This document shows positions 51,819 through 63,486 of a stretch of DNA of 64,000 nucleotides, in pieces. The position numbers were made by a program, and so were the translations under genes. The DNA is from Beta vulgaris subsp. vulgaris (lineage: Eukaryota > Streptophyta > Magnoliopsida > Caryophyllales > Amaranthaceae), in assembly GCF_026745355.1 (NCBI RefSeq), contig NC_079208.1:51414767-51478766 (forward strand), given 5' to 3'. Position 1 is the stretch's first letter. Every line of letters starts with the position of its first letter. The notes below the pieces were generated by a model that saw nothing but the letters and a program-made list of their open reading frames with translations, was not told the origin of the DNA and made no database searches.

Positions 51819-52362
51819 GATGATGATGATGAGCAGGAGATTCATGGCAAGAAGCACCAGTTCCACCACCATTAAAGAGCCATTTTTCAGCATCTTCCCA
51901 TTTTGAAGGAACACTTTTTCTTGAAACACTAAAACTAAAAACAGGTCTTCCTGGTGTTGAAGGAGCCTCCATTTTTCTAACTCCAACATTCTCCCTCCTC
52001 CTCTGAACTGATTGAGTACCATTACAGTTATTCATTGGTAATGACTTGACAAAATCTGATGTTTCTTTCAAATTCAGCTTACAAATTGGGTCTGCATTAT
52101 TGTTCTTCAATGCTTCTGCAAATGGGTTTCCCTTTGTTTTACCTTCTTCTGATTCCTACATAGTAAAAAGTGGGTTAAAATTTAAATCATGAGTGAAAAA
52201 ACAAGGGTTTTTGAAAGTTACAGTAAAAAAAAGTAAGGGAAACCAAGAAAAGAACAAAACTTTGAGTTTGAGTTATAAAAAAAAAAAAAATCTTACCAAT
52301 ACCACCTTAGATGATGTAAATAAAGATGATGGTTGATAGTATTTTGGGGTGTTGAGGTCCAT
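48277..52362 (-). CDS. Remorin, long form (group 6-like)
   Basis: Exons in transcript order: 52362-52297, 52155-51546, 50966-50450, 50351-50270, 48513-48277. GT-AG borders and frame join to about 503 residues. Remorins are plant plasma-membrane proteins of nanodomains and of responses to microbes and hormones. The C-terminal remorin domain begins RYQREEAKIQAW (about 398) and continues as a coiled coil with KLE, LMRKMA and AERSQKL. The end CGCFPC supplies Cys residues that could be S-acylated to anchor it. The long N-terminal half is Ser-rich and probably disordered, with the VPSKWEDAEKWL motif typical of long remorins. It has poly-His/poly-Asn runs from CAT/AAT repeats (51781-51830). Intron 4 (1.76 kb) contains a MITE and GAGCTCGAG-rich repeats. 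Start at 52362 gives MDLNTPKYY; no upstream in-frame exon seen. Confidence 0.92.
49559..49737. mobile_element. GTTGCTCGGACTC MITE in remorin intron 4
   Basis: Inverted ends GTTGCTCGGACTC and, read in reverse, GTTGCTCAGACTC. The interior carries several GACACTCGGACA/GTGTCGGAC units in both orientations. A partial inverted copy is in the PME intron at 19813-19975. TSD not resolved. Confidence 0.6.
51780..51831 (-). repeat. ATT/ATG microsatellite in remorin exon 2
   Basis: A run of ATT triplets followed by ATG triplets on the plus strand codes on the minus strand for five His and about ten Asn in the disordered N-terminal region. Confidence 0.8.
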
Positions 52363-53030
52363 TTTTGAAAATTTATGAAGAAAGAAAATATGGAGTTGAG
52401 GTGAAAATTGGTAGTATATCCAGTACAAAACTTATTACATACAAGATACAATGATACAATCATACAAATGAGAGAAGCAGAGCTAGAAAAAGAAATAAAC
52501 AGGTATTTTGAGTTTTGACCATCCAAAAAAATGATGTGTTTCTTATATTATGTGATGGGTTTTTTCTCTTTCATCTAGAAGTGTGGACTGTGGTAATTGG
52601 ACCACCTCTGTGTTTCTCTCTGTGCCCAAAACAATGCAACAGTGAAAGACTAGTCCTTTGAGTTGTGCATGACAGTCTAGAGAGAGAAGGGGGAAGGAAG
52701 ATTAGAAGATATGACAAAAAAAATGTGTAGGTAGATTTTAATCAAATCATAAATGTGTGTTTTATGAAAAGAAGAGGGAACTTTGGAAGGAGGGAAAGTC
52801 ACTCCAGGAGTAATGACAAAGGAAGAAGAAAGGGGTTGTGTACTCAAACTTGGGAAATTATGTCTAGCTTAATGATGTGTTTAATCTTTTGAGGAATCAT
52901 TTATAGGAGTACCAGAATTGGAGTAGTATAATGGAGATAGCTTTATCAACTCATTAACTAGAGCTATGTTATCATCACTTGACAATTGAAATAAGGTGAT
53001 GTAGATTGAATTCTTTAGATTTAGTTTATT
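52363..53030. other. Upstream region of remorin
   Basis: The remorin promoter and 5' leader should lie here, read right to left. A CATAATATAAG stretch near 52545 on the minus strand is the best TATA-like match. CT-rich stretches follow. No other gene. Confidence 0.4.
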
Positions 53031-53491
53031 TAAGGATGTTTGGCAATTAGAGTTTTGGAGTAAAAAGAGAGTTTTGGACCACTTTTAGAGTTTTGACTAG
53101 TCAAAAACTCTAAAAAAGGTGTTTGGTAAAATAGAGTTTTAGAAAGAGTTTTGGAATGAAAACTCTAAAAAAGGTGTTTGGTAAAAAGGTGTTTGGTAAA
53201 ATAGAGTTTTAGAGAGAGTTTTTCTCTAGAGGATTAGGTACAAATATGTTTAATGACTTTTTTTGCCTCTGATAGTACGATTACACATTGTATTAAAATG
53301 TCTATTAAATGTCATTTTACTCAAACAAATGGCAATAAGTTTTTAGTAATCAGTTAATTGTTACCAAACACATTTATAAAAAAAAGTTGTCAAATTAGCA
53401 GTCAATCTGCTGAACAAACAGTTAAAATTCTAACAACAAATTCTAAACTCTAACAGCTAAACTCTAAACTCTATTTGCCAAACGGAACCTA
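53031..53491. mobile_element. GTTTGGCAATTAGAG MITE
   Basis: Left end TAAGGATGTTTGGCAATTAG, right end (in reverse) TAGGTTCCGTTTGGCAAATAG. The interior repeats AGAGTTTT and has an internal duplication, AGGTGTTTGGTAAAATAGAG. Same family as 56384-56730. About 670 bp upstream of the remorin ATG. Confidence 0.6.
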
Positions 53492-53686
53492 GTAATTTAG
53501 ACATGAAGGTTGTTTTTCTTATCTCATTTTCAATCTTTATAAGAAAAAATAATTTCAATCTTGTTTGACAATTAGCAAATAGTAATTAGCTAATTGTGTT
53601 AGCTAACAGCTGATTTGACTAGTTGATTGTATAAAGGTATTTGATAGTTGATTTCTACATAATGATATAAAATGACCAATAAGGAC

Positions 53687-54070
53687 TAGAGATGACAATT
53701 ACCCATTAGGTGAGTGGATTATCCATCCACCCGCCCCAAAGCGATGAGCGGGTGATTGACGTGTGATGTGTTGGGTCAGATGGTGGGTCAAGTCGGATAT
53801 GAATGACATTGTTTGCCCAGCACCCGCTCCATCCATCCACCCATATGGCCATATCAATCTTTTTACGTGATAGTAAAAACAATTCAATTTTTAAAAAAAT
53901 TGGTAAGTGTGCAAAATAGTCTTTATTTTCTAGTATCACCCACTCCACCAACGGTTGATGGGTGGAGTGGATATGGATGGAATTTCTGACAGGTGATGGA
54001 TGGTGTGGATGGGAATTTGGATCGCAAGGGATGGGACAGTCAAGGTCTAGCTGACTAATTGCCAACCCTA
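53687..54070. mobile_element. hAT-like MITE
   Basis: Inverted ends TAGAGATGACAATTACCC and, read in reverse, TAGGGTTGGCAATTAGTC, then repeated ATCCATCCACCC / GGGTGGATGG units. The TAGGG-TGGCAAT end resembles 22602-23211. No clear TSD. Confidence 0.55.
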
Positions 54071-54629
54071 TGTTCATAATATATTGTCGTATCTTTTTAT
54101 TGTTTATTGATGTAATTTTTAACAAAATTAGGCGTGGACACATAATCATGTCTTCCAATTTAAGGGCTCACTGATGAACCATATCGCAGTCTTAATTTGT
54201 CCGACCCAAAGGGGGAGCAGTCCGAGAGCTAGTCCAAAACTATTTAAATTGTAAAAGCTTATTTTTATAATTCAAATCCTATTTTGAAGCCCAATTAATT
54301 ATAGTTTGAGCCCATAAAGAAAATTTCCAGCCCAATCCTTTGAAAAATCCCAACTAATTGTTCAATGATAATTAAAATTTTTATTTAAATAAATTTTTAT
54401 TTTCAAATACATTTTTAATTGAAATCGAATTTTATCCCATAAAATTGATTTCTGCATTTAAAGGATAAAGAAAATTGTTCAAAACGTGTTTAAAAGAAAG
54501 GTTGTCAAAATGTGTATGACACAAGGCGGTGCGCGTGGGGCACCACGTGCGCGCAGCACACTGGATGAGCTGCTTCAAGCGCATCATTCTGGCCTAGCGC
54601 ACTACGTGTGCGCAGCGCACTGGATGAGC
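54071..54629. other. Intergenic, with local duplication
   Basis: AT-rich, then from about 54515 a duplicated GCGCAGC-CACTGGATGAG unit of about 70 bp. The second copy is the landing site of the next MITE. No gene. Confidence 0.4.
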
Positions 54630-55194
54630 TAGGGGTGTTCGCAATTTAGGTTGGTGCGGTTTGGGATGTAACCCAACCCAAACCACAAATATACGGCTTG
54701 ACATTTTTAATTTCCAACCCAAACTGCACCGCACTTTTGACCAAATCAACCCAAATCGAACCACGCAAAACGGTTTGGTTTGCGGTTTAACTATTTTTTC
54801 ATCCGCAACATTAATTTTGTCATTTAAGAGTTAAAAAAAATGTTAATAAAGATAAAGAGTCCAAATAAATATGAAGTTGACTTCATAATTAAACATGACT
54901 TCATATTTAAACATAAATAATATTTTATCAAAAGTGTACAAGTTCTTTACCTAAAACTTGTTTTTTCAGTTGTATACTTGTATGCCACATTGTCAAGTAT
55001 ATTTGAAAAAAAAATCAAAATAGATAAAGATGCTGTTTACGGTGCGGTTTTGGTTTACAAAAATTAAAACCCCACCAGAACAGCAAACCGCAGTTTGTTT
55101 GAAATCAATTTTGAAACCGCAATCAACCCAAAATGCGAAAAAATTATTTGGGTTGCGGTTTTGTGCGATCCAGACCGCACTCTGAACAACCCTA
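54630..55194. mobile_element. hAT-like MITE (565 bp)
   Basis: Inverted ends TAGGGGTGTTCGCAATT and, read in reverse, TAGGGTTGTTCAGAGTG; both arms continue with GTGCGGTTT/AACCGCAC units. An 8-bp TSD, GGATGAGC / GGATGAGT (54622-54629 and 55195-55202), has one mismatch. The uninterrupted neighbour copy (GGATGAGCTGCTTCAAGCGC near 54564) shows what the empty site looked like. Confidence 0.75.
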
Positions 55195-55202
55195 GGATGA
55201 GT

Positions 55203-56383
55203 TGTTTCAAGTGCACCACTCTGCATCTGAAACGTGTCTTTGTGCGTCACATAGAGACGCACGCCTAGTGCATTTTATGTGTGACGCGCGGTTTACTTTT
55301 CTATCTTTTTTTCCTATAAATATGCAATGGTTTTCTAGATCTAAACACTTTTTTTAATATACGATTTTACACGAACACTGGACGAAGGCCCTTTTACGCA
55401 CCTTACACTCGAATACGAATTATCCTTTACTTTCATATTTTCAATCACAAACGAAGTTTATACTTTTAGACACACACATACATACACATATTTTGATAGA
55501 TCTCCAGGCTTCACGATTACTTGTCCCTAAGATTGTCATTTTCTCAAACCTAAGTCGCACGGGTATACTCTTGAGGGCCCTTAAATAAATTTATTATTTT
55601 TATATTAAAGTTACTAACTATTTCTTTCATGATTTAGATTTTTAATATAAAAATCGTTCTTTTGTACATTATAACCTTTTCTCTTTTTATTTATTTTTCA
55701 TACATATGCATGTCACATGTTTGTTCTGATATGCTTTCATCATCTCACGTGTTATATATTATTGCTAATCAAGACCTAAATAACTATTCTAACATTAATC
55801 ACATAATTTGAACAAGCAACCTGCTAGAAATACTGTAATATTGATTGCTTAATAACATATCACTAAAAAAAAATAGTCTTTTATTTGTTTCATGAACGAA
55901 CCTAGACTAATATATATTTAGGGTGTGAAAATATACTCTGGTTATTCTTTTGTATAGATCTTGACATTAATCTATATTAAGTAGAGGTCATCAACAGGTG
56001 AACGTGGTTCATGACCGTGTTCGTACCCTCACCCTGAAACTCAATCTATGGTTCGTTGAGTATTAAGGGAGTCATGACGGAAAAATCTACATTGGATTAG
56101 TCTCTAACCTTTGATAATATCCAATTAGGTTTATGAGTCTTCTTTTAAATACTTGTTGGCGACTTCTCTATATTTCAAAATATTTTTCAAATAAAACCTT
56201 TACAATGAGATAGTCAAATACGCGCTCATTTCGCGTAAATGAAATAAAAACACGCCTACATTAGAACGTAAATGTAATTGACCCACTCATTCCAGACCTC
56301 AAATGTTAAAAAAAATCTCATCCCACCAATTTTCTAAAAAAAAAAAAAGATTATTGGGTCTAAGATAGCTAATTGAAAACTTC
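55203..56383. other. Intergenic, no gene seen
   Basis: AT-rich sequence. The stretch 55990-56100 (GGTTCATGACC, CTCACCCTGAAAC) shows no recognisable domain. No element borders. Confidence 0.4.
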
Positions 56384-56730
56384 GGCCCTGTTTGGCAAAT
56401 AGAGTTTAAAGTTTAGCTGTTGGAGTTTTAACTTTTTGTTCAGCAGATTTGACAACTTTTTTTTTATAAATGTGTTTGGTAAAAGTTAACTGATTACTAA
56501 AAGATTATTGCCATTTGTTTGTGTAAAATGACATTTATAGACATTTTAATACATACTATATGTAGTATTATTACTAGAGGCAAAAAGTCATTAAACATAT
56601 TTTTACCTAATCCTCCAAAACTCTCTTTTACCAAACACCCCTTTAAGAGTTTTTGACTAGTCAAAATTCTAACAGTGATCCAAACCTCTCTTTTTGCTCT
56701 AAAACTCTAATTGCAAAACACCCCTAGACC
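56384..56730. mobile_element. GTTTGGCAAATAGAG MITE
   Basis: Left end GGCCCTGTTTGGCAAATAG, right end (in reverse) GGTCTAGGGGTGTTTTGC. Shares TTTGACTAGTCAAAA and AGAGGCAAAAAGTCATTAAAC with 53031-53491 in inverted orientation. Confidence 0.6.
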
Positions 56731-57466
56731 AAACACTCAAATTGGATTATTGACTATTCAAATCCTCTAACATGAATTCAAGCCTCTAGTTTTACCCGAA
56801 ATCGCTCTTTACCAAACAAGTCCTTTAGATAATCAAATGAATTTTAGATAAAGACTAATCATATTTATTAAGTTCAGATAAGCAAAAATAAGGTTTGATA
56901 CACTTACAAATAAGTTATGATACAATGACAATAAGTTCATATAAGGTCTAATAAATTAAGATAAGCTGAAATAAACACAAATAAGTTTACAAGAATTATC
57001 CCTAAATGTTTTTGGTCTTGTTTTGTTGTTTTAACTTAACTTTGACCATAGTTTAATGTTAATTTATAGGAAAAATCATACACTTATGTAGGATATTGTA
57101 GGAATCATCTCATCATGTAATTTTCAAATATTTGATTTTCAAAAACAAGTTTTAAAACGAATATGAAATTTTTTGGTACTAAGTAAACATAAATAAGAAG
57201 GTCTAATTTGAACTTTTATGGGTTGCTCTAATCTAATCAGATTTTGACAAAAGTAATACTTCTAAGTTTGTAGTATAAAATGAAAAGAACATAGCCCAAA
57301 TTACTGAAATGTAGGAATACTTTTTTTAATTAGAGTTTAAAGATGGCAGATTGGCAATAGAAGTTCTCACTTAAATCAAGATTTAGGCCTTTTAGTTATG
57401 GGCCCATATAGAGTGAGGTTATATAAGTCAAAACCATAATTCGGGTTGGACTAGTTTGTACTTTTA
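56731..57466. other. Intergenic, no gene seen
   Basis: AT-rich, with short ATAAGTTCAGATAAG-like repeats about 56870-56990. No coding region. Confidence 0.4.
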
Positions 57467-57793
57467 CGACCCGTTTAATTAATGGTCATAAATAATGGTA
57501 ATAGTAATAAAATCTAATATAAATTTGTAAAATAATTCTCATGTCAATGATCATGGGAATGAAAAATTTATCACAAAACATGAGTTTCCCTTTATAAATT
57601 TTCATTACCACCCAATACCACCTTTTCAAGTGGTAATGGATAGTAATGAGATTTTAGAAAGAAAATGAATATCTTGAGATGGAGTAGTATTACTATTACC
57701 ATTGGTAATGACATTGAATTTTTAGTACAAATTTACACTATAATATATACTCCTACTATTCCCATCATTCATGAGCTCTTATCAAACGAGCCG
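57467..57793. mobile_element. MITE of the ACCACC/GGTGGT core family
   Basis: Ends CGACCCGTTTAATTAATGG and, read in reverse, CGGCTCGTTTGATAAGAGC. The core TTTTCATTACCACCCAATACC matches the nested MITE at 2021-2370. Confidence 0.55.
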
Positions 57794-58282
57794 TAAATAT
57801 ATTTATTCAATTATTCCTTGAAGTTTAATAATTATTAAATACACATAAAAATCGCATTTTACGACTTTGTAACCAATCAATATAAAGTCGCAGGCCTCAG
57901 GCCCGTGCCTGACAAAAAAAGCCAGCCCAGGCTTGATACAAAAGCATCATCTGTTCATTATCCTAAAAAATAAGATCAAATGAACATAATTTCTTCAAAA
58001 TAATTGGGCGCCAAATAATTGAAGAACCTTTTTTTTTTTCGGTCTCAACAATCTGATTGAGAAAGATACGCAAAAATAAAGAGAGATAAGAGGGTTATGT
58101 TTCTTTCTAGGTGCACGGTTGAGCTTTCGAGTCGAGGTTAAGGTAGTTCAGGCTCGGCTCATTAGAGTCTTGAGCTGATCTCGGACTCGAATGGAGCCCT
58201 CTCGCTTTGATATAGCTTTGACTGAGCCGAACTTGAATAGTTTGTGAACCATCCAGGCTCATTAACACCTCTAACTTTACTT
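57794..58282. other. Upstream region of the PPR gene
   Basis: About 58100-58270 carries GGCTCGG/CGAGTC/GAGCTG units, a repeat type also seen in remorin intron 4 (48600-48960). The repeat runs up to the PPR start and can pass for coding if a GTG at 58244 is used. Confidence 0.45.
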
Positions 58283-60319
58283 ATGGATTTTGACTTGCGT
58301 TATTATGTACAACTATTAAAATCTTGCAACACCCACAACTCCGTTAATCAAATTAAGCAAATCCACCTCGTTTTCCTCAAAAAGGGCATTCTTAATTCCA
58401 TAATTAGCATCAGTAATCGCCTTCTTCAAGTTTATGCTAAATGTGGTACCATGAGTGATGCAGTTAAACTGTTCGATGAAATGCCCCAGAGAAACTGCTT
58501 TTCTTGGAATACTCTCATTGAGGGATTCATGAAGTCAGGGAACAGAGATCAATCATTACAAGTTTTCAATTCCATGCCTTACAAGGATGATTTCTCATGG
58601 AATGTGGTGATTTCCGTGTGTGTGAAATCGGGCGACTTGGGTTTAGCTAGGATGTTATTTAATCAGATGCCGAGAAAGAATGGTATTGCTTGGAATTCAA
58701 TGCTTCATGGGTATGCTCGTCGCGGGTTTTCGAGAGAAGCTTTGAGGATGTTCAAAGATATGAACTTTGATTCTGTTGAGTCAGGGAAGAGGGATCCTTT
58801 TGTTTTGACAACTGTAGTTGGTGCCTGTACTGATATGATGGCTCTTAGTTGTGGGAAGCAAATTCATGCTAGGATTGTCATTGATGGAGTTGAGTTCGAT
58901 ACAATATTAGGGAGTTCTCTTGTTAATTTGTATAGCAAGTGTGGTGATTTAGACAATGCAAAACAGGTCTTTAAGTTGACAAAAGAGACTGATGAATATT
59001 CACTTTCTGCATTGATTACAGGATATGCAAATGTGGGTAAATTGGATGATGCTAGAATAATATTTGATATAATGACTAATCCATGTGTTGTGGTTTGGAA
59101 TTCACTGATTTCTGGGTATGTCACTAATGATCAACCAAGAGAAGCGTTGGATTTATTCAACATGATGAGGAACAAGGACTTGAAGCCGGATTGCTCTACC
59201 TTTACTAGCGTTTTAAGTGCTTGTTCGAGTCTTGGTGTTCCTGATTATGGAAAACAATTGCACAATCATGCTTGCAAAGCTGGGGTCTCAATGGACGTTG
59301 TTGTTGCATGTTCTCTTATTGATATGTATTCCAAATGCGGTAATCCAGATGATGCTTGCGAATTCTTCAGCGAGCTTGAGCTTCATGATATTGTTCTTCT
59401 GAATTCTATGATCAATGTGTACTGTAACTGTGGAAGAGTGCAGGAAGCCAAAAATATGTTTGACAATATGCAAGATAAAACCTTGATCTCGTGGAATTCA
59501 ATGTTGGCAGGTTTTAGTCAAAATGGTTGTCCCCTTTCAGCTTTGGAGCTATTTTGCAATATGAATTCGCTTGAAGTTCGAATGGACAAATTTAGTCTTG
59601 CAAGTGTGATCAGCTCCTGTGCCACCATCACTTCGCTTAAATTTGGTGAGCAGGTTTTTGCAAGAGCCACGATTATTGGCCTAGAATCTGACTTGATTGT
59701 TTGTACCTCACTCATCGATTTCTATTGCAAGTGTGGGTTCATTAACTTGGGCAGGCAGTTGTTTGATGGAATGGTCAAATTCGATGAAGTTTCTTGGAAT
59801 TCAATGCTAACGGGCTATGCTACGAATGGGCAAGGAATGGAGGTTTTGGATTTGTTTTCTGACATGAGAAATGCTGGAGTTCAGCCCAATGGTGTTACTT
59901 TTACTGTAATTCTATCTGCTTGCAGTCATAGTGGACTGATTGTGGAGGCCAGAAAGTGGTTTTATTTGATGAAATCTGATTATAATATAGAGCCAGGATA
60001 TGAACACTACACATGCATGGTTGATCTTTTGGCTCGAGCTGGTTGCCTTGAGGAAGCAATGGCTCTTATTACGCAAATGCCATTCAAAGCAGATGCTAGT
60101 ATGCTGTCTTCCGTGCTAAGAGGGTGTGTGGCCCATGGAAATAAGAATCTGGGTAAGAAGGTCGCAGAGCTAATGATTCATCTTGATCCTGAAAATTCAA
60201 GTGCTTATGTCCAATTGTCTGGAATATTTGCTACTTCGGGCGACTGGGAAGGATCAAGACGAGTTAGAGATATGATGAGAACTAATTGCTCTGAAAAGAT
60301 TAGTGGTATTAGCTGGTGA
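58283..60319 (+). CDS. Pentatricopeptide repeat protein, PLS class, E type
   Basis: A single-exon frame of 678 residues. PPR proteins of this class bind single-stranded RNA in mitochondria or chloroplasts and are mostly editing specificity factors. Roughly 16-18 repeats of 31-36 residues run in the P-L-S pattern, seen as recurring W-N-S/T-M/L-I-x-G-Y and L-x-N-L/M-Y-x-K-C-G motifs. The end (about 590-678: VDLLARAG, then EPENS-like DPENS, AYVQLS) is an E domain; there is no DYW deaminase domain. From family memory the closest relative is Arabidopsis At1g77010, similar over the full length. The ATG at 58283 is preferred because its MDFDL start parallels that protein; an in-frame GTG at 58244 lies in repeat sequence. 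The N-terminus does not clearly tell which organelle is targeted. Confidence 0.93.
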   Translation: MDFDLRYYVQLLKSCNTHNSVNQIKQIHLVFLKKGILNSIISISNRLLQVYAKCGTMSDAVKLFDEMPQRNCFSWNTLIEGFMKSGNRDQSLQVFNSMPYKDDFSWNVVISVCVKSGDLGLARMLFNQMPRKNGIAWNSMLHGYARRGFSREALRMFKDMNFDSVESGKRDPFVLTTVVGACTDMMALSCGKQIHARIVIDGVEFDTILGSSLVNLYSKCGDLDNAKQVFKLTKETDEYSLSALITGYANVGKLDDARIIFDIMTNPCVVVWNSLISGYVTNDQPREALDLFNMMRNKDLKPDCSTFTSVLSACSSLGVPDYGKQLHNHACKAGVSMDVVVACSLIDMYSKCGNPDDACEFFSELELHDIVLLNSMINVYCNCGRVQEAKNMFDNMQDKTLISWNSMLAGFSQNGCPLSALELFCNMNSLEVRMDKFSLASVISSCATITSLKFGEQVFARATIIGLESDLIVCTSLIDFYCKCGFINLGRQLFDGMVKFDEVSWNSMLTGYATNGQGMEVLDLFSDMRNAGVQPNGVTFTVILSACSHSGLIVEARKWFYLMKSDYNIEPGYEHYTCMVDLLARAGCLEEAMALITQMPFKADASMLSSVLRGCVAHGNKNLGKKVAELMIHLDPENSSAYVQLSGIFATSGDWEGSRRVRDMMRTNCSEKISGISW

Positions 60320-62248
60320 TTTCCATGACCAAAGTTATATGTAAGTTTCAGCACTTGCCTCTTTGGCCCCTTGATCAAGATGCAATGAAATAGTTTTAAA
60401 GCATCAGGTTACAATTTCTTGGGACCAATAAACTGAGAGTATTAGATTCTGTTTGTTGGAATTAGTGAACAATGGATTGCTCTCACCGAGCTGAGGCCAT
60501 AACAAATTTCTTTTGCTTGAAGCCATGTGAATACCTACCTGACTAAAAGACTAATTAGAACTTATATTCAAACCCCATTCACACTTTGCACTTATGTTGA
60601 TGCTTGATTGAGAATATGTGTATGCATATATGCCTAGAGATGAACAAGCACAACCGTTGACTGGTGACCCTGCCTTGTTTTTCGCATTCCTTATTACTTT
60701 GTGCATTTTTTGCATGTGTGCACACACTAATGATTTCTATGCCCCAGGTTTTGATGAGAGGAGATCAAAGGTTGGAGAGAAATGATGTGGCATGAACAAT
60801 CCACACTGTAGCCATGAGAGAAGCTGCAAGTTCTAACCTCAATTTCAGCTGATTGTTTGGTGATTTTCATTGTTGCTTGTGTAATGTAAGCATGTTGAAG
60901 TAGCTCTAGTATATACTGGTTTCATATCTCCGTTTGGTAGTAACATATTGTAGAGGAAATTAAGCTGTTTGTTTACTTTCTGATATGGCAGAATGTATGT
61001 TCAATTATTTTCAATGTGCTGTTATGTCTTATTCATCACACTGTGGGGAAAATATGTTTTGCTACAATTAAAGTTTAACATAGCTCAGAGTAATCGTTAG
61101 TGAGAAATACACTCAAAAGCCACCGCCGAGAACCTTGTCATTGAGCCGAGAAAATCTTTTTATGAAGAAAGTTGGGCACATAACATGAATTTATGCGGCC
61201 TTTCAGAAGTTGGCATGGATAGTATCATCTTTCGGTGAATTCTGATTGCTTGCCTTAGCTAATCCTGAATATTGCGTAACTGTTCTTGTCTGGGTTATTT
61301 GACAGCCAAATTAGAAGAAGTTTGGCCTGTTTCATTGATCTCTCCCCAGAAGTAATATCTGTTTCATACTGAACTTTTAAGGAGCATCTGTATTGTATTA
61401 GTTTACCTTCTGTGAGCTTAGTATAGTCAATTATACAGCAGAAACTATTGGCACCTTCAGATATAAAGCATTAGATTAGGGTCATAAGTTCTGGCCAGTG
61501 AGTTCAAACCTGCAAAATCAAATCAGTAATGATGCTTTGCGCTCCTGATCTCATTATATTTGCCTATCCATGAAGTTGTAAATACTTAAAGAGGTTAAAG
61601 TTCTGGATTTCTGCATGATCTCATTGAATTTTACTTCTTGCAGGAAGTTATCCGTGCTTGGAGAGTTTTGTAAATGCTCTTACACTTTCTGGCATTACTT
61701 GGTGAATTCGTAAAAGCAAAGCCAGATAAGGTAACTACTATCTTGTATTCTTGTTTACACTATTGATTTTAAAGAGAATAAGATTCATGTTCTGTTTTCG
61801 CAAATGATGATCTAGTACGACTGCAATTCATGCTATGTTGGTGTTTATTTTTTTCTCCTCCTTTTCAAACACTGCTTCTATGAACGTATACATCATCTAG
61901 CAACTCTTTTGCGTCAATCTTTATGTGGCATGCGTTTCGAAAATGATGGACTGTTCTTAGTTCCTTGGTGGCTTAATGTGGGATGTTTCGGAACACTAGC
62001 CTTGTTCACTCCCTCATCTTGTATGTGTAATGTGTTCTGTGACTTTACATTAGTTAGTCCATCTTTCTCAAAATGTTCTTCATGCTTTCATTCTAAGATA
62101 TTTCGAAAAGAATTTTATACTTAGATTTTCCTTCTCTTTACATCACACTATTTTTAGCTCTTTCCCAACACTTTCACTTTTTTTTTGTATTACTTCATTT
62201 TGGTTCTCTCCATCCACTTCCAATATTTGATTCTACATTAAACTACTA
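60320..62248. other. 3' region of the PPR gene and intergenic
   Basis: AATAAA at 60427-60432, 108 bp after the stop, is a plausible poly(A) signal. Beyond it lies AT-rich sequence of ordinary complexity with possible splice-like sites (for example TTGCAG before GAAGTTATCC at 61645 and GTAACT at 61731) but no coding exon I can support. Confidence 0.4.
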
Positions 62249-62459
62249 CTTCCTGCGTTCTATAATAATTGCAATATACTCTATTGGCTCATATTTTTAA
62301 GAAACCCACGTGAAGAGGATAGAGATAGAGATAGATAAAAAGTAGGATCCATGTGATACGATAGAGATAAATAAGAAATATTACCAATTAAGAAAATGTT
62401 GCAATTAATATACATTTTCAAATAAGGAAAACGTTGCAATTAAAAAAGATCGGAGGAAG
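62249..62459. mobile_element. Stowaway-like MITE
   Basis: Ends CTTCCTGCGTTCTATAAT and, read in reverse, CTTCCTCCGATCTTTTTT, plus inner ATTGCAAT/ATTGCAAC pairs and TA at both flanks (62247-62248 and 62460-62461). The ends are diverged from the canonical CTCCCTCCGT. Confidence 0.65.
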
Positions 62460-62828
62460 TAATTTTCATCTCCGTGTCAATGTTCAGTGTCAAATAACTT
62501 TTAGGACAGGCCAATGATTCATCAAATTTTGATGGTTTAGCAACCCCTCACCTTGTATTGGTCTTGTTGCTGCTGTCATATCTAGAGAATAGGTGGCCAA
62601 AACTTATTCTCTTGAAAGAATTAATTTATTTTTTCTATACAAATAGTCAAATATAGTGTTTTTCTTTAGTCCCTCTTACGAGTCTTGAACTAAAATAAGT
62701 ATCCTGAACAGACAGGATAAGAAAGTTGACATAAATTAATTGTACATGGGTTTGGTTGATAATGATAGGATGGTTGACATGGTTATAAACTTATATAAGT
62801 TGATAAGTTGCAGTGAATGAACATATAC

Positions 62829-62940
62829 CGCACATTGGAAGATCAGTTCTTCGTCAATTGTCTAATCTACTGCTCTACAGTCAATTGTCATCATCGTAGT
62901 GATTATGAATTTTATTATCAGTGGCAACGTAGTCTACCAA
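62829..62940 (+). pseudogene. Possible second PME relic
   Basis: The translation in one frame gives RTLEDQFFVNCLI then STVN; after a shift, another gives FIISGNVVYQ. Together these resemble the PME stretch DTLY..RQFFVKCLIAGTVDFIFGNAAVVFQ of the gene at 14505-20775, in the same order. It is only about 37 residues and has a frameshift and an insertion, so it is suggestive rather than certain. Confidence 0.45.
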
Positions 62941-63031
62941 TCATGAAACCCCAAACTGTCAAAACTAGGTAAGATAACAAATATTTAACCATTTGTCAAA
63001 AAAAAAAAAAAACAAACAAACAAATATTTAG

Positions 63032-63486
63032 TCCTTGTTTGGTGATTAAAGTTTAGATTTTAGAGTTTAGAGGTTAGAGTTTAGAGTTTAAAGGTTAGAG
63101 TTTAGAGTTTGTGGTTAGATGATTACTTTTTTGTTCAGAGGATTTGACTGCTGATTTAAATAATTGTTGTGTAAAGATTTTTGGTAACACTTAGCTGATT
63201 GTTTAGAGTTTTGTACTTTTTAGAGCATGTAAAATGACATTTATAGACATGTTTTTTTGAAAAACAAATTTTAGTTTTAATTATATGGACAAAATAGTCA
63301 TTTGTTTTTTCTCTCTCCAAAACTCTCATGAAAAAGCTCCTTTACCCAGCTTTTCCAAAAGAGAGTTTTGATAAGAGTTTTTGGTACAAAACTCTCTTTA
63401 AAATCCTCTCTGTCACCAAACACCCAAATTAGAGTTTTTACTGGTCAAAACTCTAAACTCTCTCTAAAACTCCCTCCCCCAAACAC
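63032..63486. mobile_element. CTTGTTTGGTG MITE, complete copy
   Basis: Left end CCTTGTTTGGTGATTAAAG, right end (in reverse) AAGGGGGTGTTTGGGGGAG. The left half holds repeated TTTAGAGTTTAGAGG. The first 230 bp closely match 32924-33155. Confidence 0.55.

Noticed and set aside
52293..52526. 77-residue frame upstream of remorin
   Set aside because: Different frame from the remorin exon 1 and no support; shadow of the leader.
58244..58282. Upstream GTG start of the PPR protein
   Set aside because: GTG starts are not expected in plant nuclear genes, and this stretch is repeat sequence.
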